Source: Megalobrama amblycephala (taxonomy: Eukaryota; Chordata; Actinopteri; Cypriniformes; Xenocyprididae). From it: a DNA stretch of 64,000 nt. Numbering within the stretch: position 1 is the stretch's first letter; each line of letters opens with the position of its first letter. A program made the translations under genes and the position numbers. Positions 1 to 9,736 of this stretch are shown piece after piece. Below the pieces are notes generated by a model, which was not told the DNA's origin, made no database searches, and worked only from the letters and a program-made list of their open reading frames with translations. The stretch spans positions 5,517,013 to 5,581,012 of the forward strand of contig NC_063049.1 of assembly GCF_018812025.1 (NCBI RefSeq). The letters are read 5' to 3'.

Positions 1-421
1 AAAATTCAACCATTTAAAATGTGTAAAATTAGCAAACACCATTACAAAAACCACAAACTGACATAAAAAGCAAAGAGTCAACCTGCCCAACTAAATGACA
101 CACCGATCACCATAATGATGACCAAATATTTTCAATAAAATCTAAATCAACATCTAAACCTCTGTTAATTCTTGTGTTTCTCTTTCCTTCAGTGATTCTG
201 CTTTTTATCAACAGGTGTCTTCAGTGTTGGCAATAAAAAATAAAAAAATCATCTTTGACGTCTGTCTGTTTTTCAGATATTTTTGTTTAAATTTTACTTA
301 AATTGTACTCGTTTTTTTAATGGTTGACATTTAAGGAATTAATTTGATTAATTCTAACTCAATTCTATTTGTTGAATTTAATTAATAATATTGCTTGCAA
401 TCTGTTGCCAAAATTTTATGG
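1..421. other. AT-rich flank, no gene seen
   Basis: The stretch is AT-rich with no convincing open reading frame, splice-site pair or repeat pair that I can recognise. It ends at the target-site duplication AATAG (422-426) of the LTR retrotransposon. Confidence 0.5.
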
Positions 422-426
422 AATAG

Positions 427-865
427 TGTCACGGTTCATGGGTTCACTGACTCGCCCTCGCGTGGTGTGTAAGAGTGTGTGCGTGAGTATCAGTGTGGGC
501 GTTACCTTGTTGAAGACTGATTGTGATCTTCGTCAGCTGTGCCTTGTTTCAGCGCTCTATTTAATGTGCGTGTCAACGTGTCCTGTTTGTCAGATCATTG
601 CAGGCTGTCCTGGGGTGTGCTCACTCCTTTTCCTGTGTGTCTTCCTGAATTTTGGATTCTCTGGACTGTTCGTGCTTTGCCCTGTTTTCTGGGCTGGATT
701 ATTCTTCAGACTCTGGTACCCATTGCAGCCCTGCAGCCCAGCCCACCACCTTCGGTTACCTGCCTGCCTAACGTTCTTTGCCTATTGTTCTGTGGAACTT
801 GAGTTAATAAACCAGTGTTTACTCGCATTTGGATCTTCTGTATTTCTTTATCACAGAGGCTGACA
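427..865 (+). repeat. 5' LTR
   Basis: This 439-bp LTR has TG...CA termini. It carries a polyadenylation signal AATAAA at 806-811 and a TATTTAA box-like motif near 557. By eye it differs from the 3' LTR at roughly 15-20 positions plus a 2-bp indel, so the insertion is not recent. This is a visual estimate. Confidence 0.93.
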
Positions 866-881
866 GAACGATCTGACCATC

Positions 882-1820
882 ATGGATCCAGCGAGATCGT
901 CCGACTTACAGGAGTATCTAAGTAAGAATGCCCAGCGCATGGACCAGCAAGATGAACAGGTACTGGCGACGGCTCGGGCCGTACAGGCTTTGGTGGCGCA
1001 GGTGACCGAGCTGACTACCCAAGTTCAACATCTGTCATCGCCCACTGCGCCAGCCACACCGTCCGTTCCTCACCCACCAGTCAACATCGGTAACCAACAT
1101 GAGCCACATATTCCAACACCTGAGAGGTATGCTGGAGAACCGAATGTGTGTAGAGCATTTTTGACGAAGTGTTCTATCTTTTTCTCTCTCCAACCTATAA
1201 CGTTTTCTTTGGAGGAATCTAAGGTGGCGTTGGTCATGACGCTGCTGTCAGGGCAAAAACCGTTGTGGGGAATGGCAGTGTGGGAAAACAACCATCTTTG
1301 CTGCTCCTCGTTCCTTACACTCTCCCAAGAGATGAAGAGAGTTTTTGATCGCACTGTGGCGGCACATAAACTCGCTGATCTTCGTCAAGCTAATAGACCC
1401 GTTTCGGATTACACTATTGAATTCCGGACTTTGGCGGCAGAGTGTAAGTGGAACGAGGAGGCACAGTGGGATATGTTACTGCATGGGCTGGCTGACCGTG
1501 TGCAACAGGAGATCTACACCTTGGAACTACCAGTAAGACTCGACGGACTGATAGAGCTGGCGTTACGAGTGGATGCCAGTTTACAAGAACGTGTTGATCG
1601 TATATGACCAGTGTCAAGGGTCGAGTGTCTGGAGGGTGCTGGTGCCAGCGGATGTAACATGGTCAGCCATCTGATCGAACACGAGCCCATGCAGGTGGGT
1701 AGGGCTTGGCTCTCCTGGGAGGAGAGAGAACATCGGAGAGAGAGAGGGTTGTGCGTGTACTGTGGTAAATCTGGACATTTCCTGAGAGAATGTCCTGTAA
1801 AAGATCAAGCCTGGCAGTAG
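882..1820 (+). pseudogene. Broken gag with CCHC zinc knuckle
   Basis: Translation from the ATG at 882 begins MDPARSSDLQEYL and runs to a TGA at 1605-1607. The same frame then continues to a TAG at 1818-1820. The first part has the heptad-rich N-terminus and the retrotransposon-gag capsid region of Ty3/Gypsy elements. The second part holds a nucleocapsid knuckle [14 protein letters not shown] (CX2CX4HX4C, about 1762-1803), which in this family binds RNA for packaging. The internal TGA splits capsid from nucleocapsid, so no full Gag can be made without readthrough. I infer one ancestral gag ORF because both parts share a frame. Confidence 0.85.
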
Positions 1821-2747
1821 TAAGGAGGTTACTGTCAGGTGGGATAACCATGGAGAAATCCTCATCAGCGACTCTCCTTCCGGTGAGACTGCAATGGGTA
1901 ACGGGGTTTCACAGCTGCCAGGCACTGGTCGATTCAGGAGTGGAGGGGAATCTTCTGGACTATTCTTTGGCCAGGCACCTTCAAATTCCGATGTTTCCAC
2001 TCAGTCAGACCATCTCTGTGCACGCACTCAACGGTCAGAGGTTACCGGCCATCACTCACACAACGGGATCCCTGACATTCGTCACGTTCGGTAACCACAC
2101 AGAACAGACTGTTTTTTTATTTTCAGGTCTCCACTTGTGCCCGTTGTACTGGGTCATCCGTGGCTGGTCAAGCACAGACCCAGGATCGATTGGGGCCAGG
2201 GTTCAGTGGCTGAATGGAGTAACCAACTGTCACGCTTCTTGTTTGGTGTCTGCTTGTTCGTCTGTGTCTCGTTCTGTGTTACAGGAGGAGTCGGTGAACC
2301 TGTCAAACATGCCAGAGAACTACCTTAACCTGAAGGAAGTGTTCAGTAAGTCCGGGGCTGCTTCTCTTCCTCCACATCGTCCCTATGACTGTGCAATAGA
2401 GTTATTGCCAGGTACTTCTCCGCCTAAAGGCAAGTTATATTCACTTTCTAATTCAGAAAGGGAGGTCATGGAGAAATATATTTGCTGATTCTTTGGCAGC
2501 TGGGCTCATCCGTTCTTCCTCGTCTCCCGCTGGTGCAGGTTTTTTTTCGTGAGTAAGAAGGATGGTTCGCTGTGGCCGTGCATTGATTACAGAGGACTGA
2601 ACAACATCACGGTAAAGAATACTTATCCTTTACCGTTGATGTCTTCTGCCTTTGAACGGTTGCAGGGATCATCTTTTTTCACGAAATTAGATCTGCGCAA
2701 CGCTTATCATTTGGTCCACATAAGGGAGGGGGATGAGTGGAAAAGCG
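1821..2747 (+). pseudogene. Remnant of pol: aspartic protease and N-terminal reverse transcriptase
   Basis: The protease active-site motif LVDSG lies near 1927-1941. Downstream are the segment LGHPWLVKH (about 2149-2175, a different frame) and the block [20 protein letters not shown] that precedes RT in chromoviruses. RT starts with [18 protein letters not shown] and reaches [11 protein letters not shown] (about 2680-2712). These blocks sit in different frames with stops between them (for example the TGA at 2486-2488), so the gene is disrupted several times. The YxDD catalytic motif, the rest of RT and RNase H are absent: coding similarity stops near 2745 and resumes in integrase. I infer an internal deletion of about 2.5 kb. 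Confidence 0.85.
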
Positions 2748-3237
2748 CGCACCAAGGCTCAGGCTGATCGCCACCGGCTGAAGCCACCCGTATATGTTGT
2801 CAGTCAAAAAGTGTGGCTTTCTTCTAAGAACATTCCTCTTCGCTCCGTTTGTAATAAGCTTGCACGCAAATTCATTGGTCCGTTTCCTGTCACTAAAATC
2901 CTTAGTCCTGTGGCAGTCCGCCTCAAATTTCCTCCGGTGTACAGGAGAATCCATCCCGTTTTCCACGTTTCCAAAATCAAACCTATTTTTCATTCCCACA
3001 TTAATCCGCCGGTTCCGGTTCCTTCCCCCACCGCGTCTCATAGATGGGGAACCTGCTTATTCGTTTCGTCACATTTTGGACACGAGGGGATGCAGATTTC
3101 AGTACTTGGTGGACTGGGAAGGTTACGGTCCGGAGGAGAGAAGTTGGGTTCCTCCTAGGGACATCCTGGATCACTCTCTGATTGATGATTACAATCAACA
3201 GGTAGGTTCTCCTGGGAACGCCAGGAGGCGCTCTTAG
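2748..3237 (+). pseudogene. Remnant of integrase C-terminus with chromodomain
   Basis: One frame gives ADRHRLKPP and later [11 protein letters not shown] and [16 protein letters not shown], the C-terminal domain of chromovirus integrase that precedes the chromodomain. A second frame (about 3090-3200) gives [19 protein letters not shown], a clear chromodomain with its aromatic residues, followed by [10 protein letters not shown]. In this family the chromodomain guides integration to particular chromatin. The two blocks are in different frames (a frameshift near 3050), and the DDE integrase core is missing. Confidence 0.85.
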
Positions 3238-3249
3238 GAGATAGGGTAC

Positions 3250-3690
3250 TGTCACGGTTCATGGGTTCACTGACTCGCCCTTGCATGGTGTGTAAGAGAG
3301 TGTGCGTGAGTATCAGTGTGGGCGTTACCTTGTTGACGACTGATTGTGATCTTCGTCAGCTGTGCCTTGTTTCAGCGCTCTATTTAATGTGTGTGCCAAC
3401 GTGTCCTGTTTGTCAGATCGTTGCAGGCTGTCCTGGGGTGTGGTTGCTCCTTTTCCCGTGTGTCTTCCTGGATTTTGGATTCTCTGGACTGTTCGTGCTT
3501 TGCCCTGTTTTCTGGGCTGGATTATTCTTCAGACTCTGGTACCCATTGCAGCCCTGCGTCACCCAGCCCACCACCTTCGGTTACCTGCCTGCCTAACATT
3601 CTTTGCTTATTGTTCTGTGGAACTTGAGTTAATAAACCAGTGTTTACTCGCATTTGGATCTTCTGTATTTCTTTATCACAGAGGCTGACA
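3250..3690 (+). repeat. 3' LTR
   Basis: This 441-bp direct copy of the 5' LTR starts TGTCACGG and ends CTGACA, followed at once by the AATAG duplication. The purine-rich stretch just before it (about 3235-3248) is the probable polypurine tract. Confidence 0.93.
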
Positions 3691-3775
3691 AATAGATATA
3701 ACGTATTACTTTTGACAGTGTATTACATGCATCTGTCCTTAGATCAACTCCATTCCTAACTATAGTGTGTTATTT

Positions 3776-4170
3776 GATATTACATTTAAAATTAATATAT
3801 TTTAAATGTACTAAATGTGTAATTACAAAATATATTTAAATACATGGCATAAAAAGTTTTTAATAGAAATGACATTGAAGTATATTTTAGTTTATCATAA
3901 ATGCTTGTCAGTACAATTTTAACTATATTTCAAAGACAACAGAAGTAATTATAAAATTACATTTTAAAGATGTATTAAGGCCTTCTTATGTGGGTCAGAA
4001 AAGCACTCTAAATTCAGGTAATGCATTTAAATTATACTACATTTTTATTTTCTTGCAATTAAGTGTCCAGAAACATTACATTAATTTCTTACTTAAGTAT
4101 ATTCTTTTAAAGTAGGCCTATATTATTTCCAAGTATGCTAAAGTGTAGTTCTTTTTCACAAGGGCAGATA
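3776..4170. repeat. Interspersed repeat, uninterrupted copy (shared with 45.4-46.6 kb)
   Basis: Blocks such as AAATGCTTGTCAGTACA, AAGATGTATTAAGG and GTGTCCAGAAACATTACA recur in the same order at about 45430-46600. There a foldback element interrupts the repeat. The copy here serves as the empty-site reference. No coding signal is seen. Confidence 0.6.
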
Positions 4171-4759
4171 AAATGTGTAACCTGTCTAACAGAGAATTAT
4201 AGGTCATACTGGGCCTAGTTGTCACACAGGGAATTTGTCACAAGGACTATATAGTTTTGAGTAGAAAAGGCAATAGACAGCAGACTCATTTTGTGAAAAC
4301 TTACCCCATATAGTGTGCTGATACATGCCGCATATGATCGCAAAAGATCAGTGTCTTAAATGTTCAATAGCTTTTTTTGTATGGTATATATTCATAGTAA
4401 CTATCAAAAACAACTCCACCCTAAGACATTCACTGGAGGAAAAAAAAGACAAATAGCTGTGGTTTTCCTATACTAAATTATATGCAAGTGTGCACCCTCA
4501 CAGAAAGTGTCATGCTAGCTACTTCCATGTTTTAGTAATAGTATCAGATGGTGTTGTCAACATAATAGTGTCTAAATGCTCAGGGCTTTATTGTGATAGT
4601 TTACTGATGCCATGCTTTATTTGTAATTCAATAAAGCTTTATCACAAGGCTCTTTACTCAGATCACAATGTCAGCCTGCAGGTAATCCCACAGCAGAGAT
4701 GCAAACACAGATTTGACCTGCGCCTCATGCCCTCATGCTGAAATCATTACCATTGCTTG
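4171..4759. other. No feature recognised
   Basis: AT-rich sequence. A short reading frame at 4490-4741 has no recognisable domain and I do not accept it as a gene. Confidence 0.4.
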
Positions 4760-5026
4760 GGGTCGCCACCCACAGAGCACTTCAGCAAAAGCAGCATGAT
4801 GCTCAAATAACAATCTCAATAAACCTCAATAAACTCCTAATTTACTGCTTATTAATAGTAAGGTAGTTGTTAAGTGTAGGTATTCGGTAGATTAAGGGAT
4901 GTAGAATAAGGTCATGCAGAATAAGGCATTAATATGTGCTTAATAAGTACTAATAAACAGCTAATATTCTAGTAATATGCATGATAATAAGCAAATAGTT
5001 TAAAGACCCTAAAATAAAGTGTTACC
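4760..5026. repeat. Fragment of a hAT-like MITE (one end)
   Basis: The segment ends TAAAGTGTTACC, the complement of the terminal motif GGTAA-ACTTTA also present on the element at 9164-9736. Only the right end is visible; the left end looks truncated. Assignment is by end similarity alone. Confidence 0.45.
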
Positions 5027-5619
5027 AAATAAACATTTATTTCTAATATCTTTAGCTCTTTCATATTTCATAACTAATTTTAAGGCTGTTTAGGCTGTTT
5101 TCCAGAATGGCACAACGCCACATGATTTGGGAATAAGTTTGGGAATCAAAGTCTTTTACGAATTAAATATATTGAAAATGTTTGAACGGTCTTGGTGATT
5201 TATTGGTGAGACTACAGAGCTCTCATTAAGAACTAAATTCATGAACTAATTCGAAGTGATGGCACTTTAATTGGTTATATTCTCAGTGTCATTATCACAC
5301 TCCATGTGCTGTAAAGACAGTGCCTGTGTCTCAATGTGCATTCTATCCATCCTAAATAGTATGTGATATATTAATATTCAATACTATTTAGGGTGGATAG
5401 GGTTGATAGTATACAAATTGTGATGCAGCAGTGTTTTTCATGATGTGTAATAATCATGAAAAATAAATAAATAACCTTATCATGCAGACCTGATCCTCTG
5501 ATTCATAATGAGAAGCAGGACTGCTCGCACCCTGGATGTTTCTGGATATATATAAACACTTCTGTCATCTCTCAATGATATTTCATCTCATTCACTCTTA
5601 TTTTCCTGTTGTCATCAGC
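5027..5619. other. Unassigned sequence with one short inverted repeat
   Basis: No gene is seen. A short inverted pair (CATCCTAAATAGTATG near 5348 and ATACTATTTAGGGTGG near 5381) could form a hairpin. The last bases are the TTAA target of the next element. Confidence 0.35.
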
Positions 5620-5623
5620 TTAA

Positions 5624-7388
5624 AGGATTAGTTCACTTTTAAATAAACTTTTGCTGATAATTTACTCACCCCCATGTCATCCAAGATGTTCATGTCTTTC
5701 TTTCTTCAGTCGAAAAGAAATGAAGGTTTTTGATGAAAACATTCCAGGATTTTTCTCCATATAATGGACTTCAATGGGCACCAAACGGTTGAAGTTCCAA
5801 ATGACAGTTTCAGTGCAGCTTCAAATGGCTTTAAACGATACCAGAAGATGAACAAGGGTTTTATCTAGCCAAACGATCGGTCATTTAAAAAAAAAAAATG
5901 AAAAAGTTTAAGTTTTATAAGCACAAATGCTTGCCTTGCTTGTTCTGCGATGCGCGTTCTTGACGTCACGTAATACACAATTAAGTTGAAAAGGTCACGC
6001 TTGATGTAGGCAGAAGTACTGAGTCAGTGTTTACAAGTTAAAAGTACACAGAGGAAGAAATTAGGCAGATGGAAGAGACTCCTGCAGCGACACACACCTC
6101 TCAAGCATTGGGCGACGAAGATCTAACGAGACGTGGTGGCAAATGCCAACCATTGCCAACAGAGGAAGAATCTCACCACGACTTGACCATTTCAATCCCG
6201 CCATTTCAATCAGTCGGTGATTCCCTGTTTCCATCTCGATGCATTACCGGACAGAATGGATTTCCACCGTTACTGAGCAACAGTGTTTTAAGGGGGTCAC
6301 ACACCGGACGCGAAGCTCAGCGCCGCACCACGTCTTTAAAATTCGAACGCATTGTTTTCTATGAGTGTACGCACACCAGCAGTGACATTCGGCACCTGTC
6401 CACGGTACCCAGCTACGACTCAGGAAATTGTTCAAAATCCTGCCGCGCCACAGAGCACCATGTACATTGTTTTACATTAAATGTATATTATTTCTCTCAA
6501 ATCGTCGTTAATGTACATACTGACTTCACCCTGTGCTGCAAGATACATTAGTTTTACATTTTTTGTTTAACAGCATGAATAAAGTCTAAAAATGTATAAT
6601 AAATGTAGCCTTTTCTTTCCTTTTGCTTTGTTGTGCCATTTTTCCATGTACACTAACCTCAGTGCGAAACATTAAAGCATAGGCATATGTAACATTTCCC
6701 TGTTGACATAAAACACTCCCATTGTGCAGCTCTTCTATTAGGAGTCGATTCAAAATTGAGCTTGTGCGTATATAATGTGCGTGGCTGGTGTGCGGTACCT
6801 GTGAGTTGTCAGAGACGTGGCGCTGTGCCGAGCTTCGCGTACGGTGTGCGACCCCCTTTAGAGGTGTTTTTGTTCTGATGGAGAAGGGTATGACAGTCTG
6901 ATGGCACTGACAACAGGATGGAAGAACCATTAGTTGTTTTACCCTTTTTTGTAAACGGCGTTTGACTTAGTATTTGCACTTTAAACTTGTAAACACTGAC
7001 TCTGTATTTCTGCCAACATCAAGCGTGACCTTTTCAATGTAATTGCGTATTACGTGACGTCACGAACGCGCATCGCAGAACAAGCAAGGCGAGCATTTGT
7101 GCTTATAAAACAAACTTTGTTTTTTTAAATGACCGATCGTCGTTTAGATAAGACCCTTATTCCTCGTCTGGTATCGTTTAAAGCCATTTGAAGCTGCACT
7201 GAAACTGCCATTTGGACCTTGAACCATTTGGTGCCCACTGAAGTCTATTATATAGAGAAAAATCCTGGAATGTTTTCATCAAAAACCTTCATTTCTTTTC
7301 GACTGAAGAAAGAAAGACATGAACATCTTGGATGATATGGGGGTGAGTAAGTTATCAGCAAAAGTTTATTTAAAAGTGGACTAATCCT
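5624..7388. mobile_element. TTAA-flanked foldback DNA transposon, non-autonomous
   Basis: Left end AGGATTAGTTCACTTTTAAA and right end TTTAAAAGTGGACTAATCCT are inverted, with TTAA on both sides (5620-5623 and 7389-7392). The inverted arms run for about 430 bp (5624-6060 against about 6960-7388), sharing for example a block about 60 bp in from each end that contains CATGTCTTTCTTTC on the left and GAAAGAAAGACATG on the right. TTAA targeting is known for piggyBac and Kolobok; which one applies cannot be told from the ends. The 160-codon reading frame inside (6069-6551) has no transposase motif. Another element is inserted at 6291-6857, and a partial copy of the same family lies at 41080-41440. 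Confidence 0.88.
6291..6857. mobile_element. TTA-flanked nested MITE (Harbinger-like target site)
   Basis: Inverted ends AGGGGGTCACACACCG and CGGTGTGCGACCCCCT are flanked by TTA (6288-6290 and 6858-6860). Subterminal inverted similarity continues inward (GCGAAGCTCAGCGCC against GGCGCTGTGCCGAGCTTCGC). A 3-bp TWA duplication is characteristic of PIF/Harbinger elements. No coding sequence is seen. It lies wholly inside the foldback element. Confidence 0.75.
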
Positions 7389-7544
7389 TTAAAGTCTGTA
7401 ATATGCACAGTTTTACAAACCCATAGTAGTATTGTTGCTGTTGCAACATTAATGCAAAGACTGATAGTTGTGTACAGTGCGGTCCTGGAAATTAATTATG
7501 TCTTAGTTTAATCATTTTAATCGGTCAGGATTAGTTATAACATA
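7389..7544. other. Spacer between two transposons
   Basis: A short unassigned stretch between the TTAA of the foldback element and the TA (7543-7544) of the Tc1 element. Confidence 0.5.
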
Positions 7545-9163
7545 CAGTGGGTACTGAAAATATTCAGGCCCCCTTAAATTTTTCACTCTTTGTTATATTG
7601 CAGCCATTTGCTAAAATCATTTAAGTTCATTTTTTTCCTCATTAATGTACACACAGCACCCCATGTTGACAGAAAAACACAGAATTGTTGACATTTTTGC
7701 AGATTTATTAAAAAAGAAAAACCGAAATATTACATGGTCCTAAGTATTCAGACCCTGAATAGGAAAGCCACACACCTGTCTATTAGGGTTGTCACGATAC
7801 CATAAAAATGTCTTATGATATAGCGTTATTTTACTGTCAAATGTCGAGAGCACATTATTGTGACGCGAGAGCATATCAATGTAATGCGCGAGCGCAAATC
7901 TGTCCGCTCGCGCGCGGATTTCCTTTGCTCTTGCGCAAATCTGTCCGCTCGCGCGCGGATTTCCTCTGCTCTCGCGCAAAACTGGACGCGCGCTCTTAAA
8001 TATACAGTGCTCTCTTATGAACTGCCTCTCCTCTCGCTCAGATGCGTGTGCACACTCAAACTGTTTCCTGCGTGCTCAAACTGCACATGTGCGCTCACGA
8101 ATCTCTCCGTGCTCTTGCAGAAATTGATTTGCTTTTGGATTAAACGCTGTCAAAAGTTATCAACCAATCAGAAGAGACGACTGATCTATGAAAATGATAC
8201 GTGGAATCTTATTGGATGAGAGTGAACTGCCCCTGGAATTCTTTCTACAAAAATGGATATTTCATTTCTTTACAATTTAATAATATTTAATAATATTAAT
8301 CAAAATGCAGGACATATCTTAGAAATGGCTTGGAATGGGGCGCTTGGATGTTTTCTATATTAATAAGCTTGTTTGTCTAACTGCATCACATTACAGGTCA
8401 AACCCCACTGAACGATTTATCCAAAACCATCATATTAGCCAATATCATGGACCAAAACATTAAATTAAACATTAATTAAAAACAAAAGATTAAACAACTA
8501 ATAATGTTATAAATCAGTCTATTTAGAAATGTGTAAAATGTTATAAAGCCTATTTAAAAATATGTATTAATTTAAATTACAATATCGTTTGAAATGAATG
8601 AAGATATGATTCGTACAGTGTTTTTAAATTAATTTCTTGAATTAATGATTCTGATCATCAAATACATTTTAACAGTCACTGGTCACCACCTACTGGCAGA
8701 ACAGTGTAATAACATTAGTTTCAAAGGTAATTTATTGCTAAAATCAGTGTATATTCGGACTATAAATTGTTATTGCAATAGGCTACTTGCATTATTATTT
8801 AATGTTTGCAACACAGAAGTAGCAATAGTGTGTTGTTGAAAACGCTTTGTGAAGCTGTTTAAAACATATAGTTTATGACCACTGTTTTCAGCGGCAATGC
8901 AAAACCAGGTTTAAATATTCCAGTATGTTCGTAATTTCAAAGGTTTAATAGACATAACCGAATCGTTGTCATTTAGGAATAAGATCGTGTTATTTTGATT
9001 AATCATGCATACATAAGAGCTTAAGTATTTTTGTATGTCATGTTTTATACCCGACCTCAAAAGAAATTGACTATGGTGGTATATGTGATCTCCACATTTT
9101 AAGTATTAAGGGAATGATGATCTGACCTGATCTTGTTCGGTCTTAAATCAGAAGATATTTGTT

Positions 9164-9736
9164 GGTAATACTTTACAATAAGGTTTCATTAACATTATTT
9201 AACTGCATTAGTTAACATTAACTAATAATGAACTGCACTTCTACAGCATTTATTAATATTTGTTAATGTTAATTTCAACATTTACTAATACATTATTAAA
9301 ATCAAAAGTTGTATTTGTTAACATTAGTAAATGGTACATTAGTACATGGTCTGGTGGTTCCTGCTCTTCAGAAACCAAATCTTGATTCTTCTGTACTTGA
9401 AAATTACAGCATATTTCTAATCTACCTTTTATCTCAAATGTTTTTGAAAAAATAGTTTCACGTCAACTTCACTCTTATTTAAATCTAAATTCTTACAAGA
9501 TGTTTCAGTCTAGTTTCTGAGCCCTTCACAGTACAGAGTCTGCTTTATTGAAGGTCTTTTTATTGAATTTGTTAACATTAGTAAATGCACTGTGAAGTAA
9601 ACAACCAACAAACAGCTGTATTTTTAACCTTAACAAAGATTAATAATTACAGTAATGTATTGCACATTGTTAGTTTATGTTAGATAATACATTTAACTAA
9701 TGTTAACAAATAAAAACCTTATTGTAAAATGTTACC
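9164..9736. mobile_element. hAT-type MITE carrying a LINE fragment
   Basis: The ends GGTAATACTTTACAATAAGG and AACCTTATTGTAAAATGTTACC (first 20 and last 22 positions) are inverted. They are flanked by a near-perfect 8-bp duplication TATTTGTT (9156-9163) and TATTTTTT (9737-9744). Subterminal blocks are rich in TTAGTTAACATTAACTAA. The middle (about 9360-9580) is of different origin, a reverse-transcriptase fragment. Confidence 0.72.
9395..9575 (+). pseudogene. LINE reverse-transcriptase fragment (L2/CR1-like)
   Basis: A frame through this segment reads ISNLPFISNVFEKIVSRQLH and, after a few residues, FQSSF-stop-ALHSTESALLKV. This matches the RT fingers region of CR1/L2-type non-LTR retrotransposons (NYRPISNLPF...LEK..., then FQSGFR..HSTETALL). 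A preceding NLDSSVLENY is in another frame. An internal stop and frameshifts make it a dead fragment. It appears to have been captured inside the MITE rather than to belong to it. Confidence 0.7.

Larger units (their letters stand above)
427..3690 (+). mobile_element. Internally deleted Ty3/Gypsy (chromovirus) LTR retrotransposon
   Basis: Two direct repeats of about 440 bp (427-865 and 3250-3690) begin TGTCACGG and end CTGACA. The element is flanked by a perfect 5-bp target duplication AATAG (422-426 and 3691-3695). Between the LTRs lie remnants of gag with a CCHC knuckle, an aspartic protease, the N-terminal part of reverse transcriptase, the integrase C-terminus and a chromodomain, in the order expected for Ty3/Gypsy chromoviruses. 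The internal part is only about 2.4 kb. The RT palm, RNase H and integrase core are missing, so RT joins directly to the integrase C-terminus near 2740-2750. The reading frame is also broken several times. The copy cannot act on its own. No tRNA primer-binding site was recognised just after the 5' LTR. Confidence 0.95.

Noticed and set aside
369..863. 164-codon ORF at the left edge, and its partner at 3261-3596
   Set aside because: Both lie in the LTRs, which are regulatory non-coding repeats. The encoded text is just the LTR read in frame.
866..882. A primer-binding site for the LTR element
   Set aside because: The bases after the 5' LTR do not start with TGG and match no tRNA 3' end that I can recognise, so I did not call one.
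6069..6551. 160-codon ORF inside the TTAA foldback as a transposase
   Set aside because: It has no catalytic or DNA-binding motif and crosses the border of the nested TTA-flanked element at 6291.
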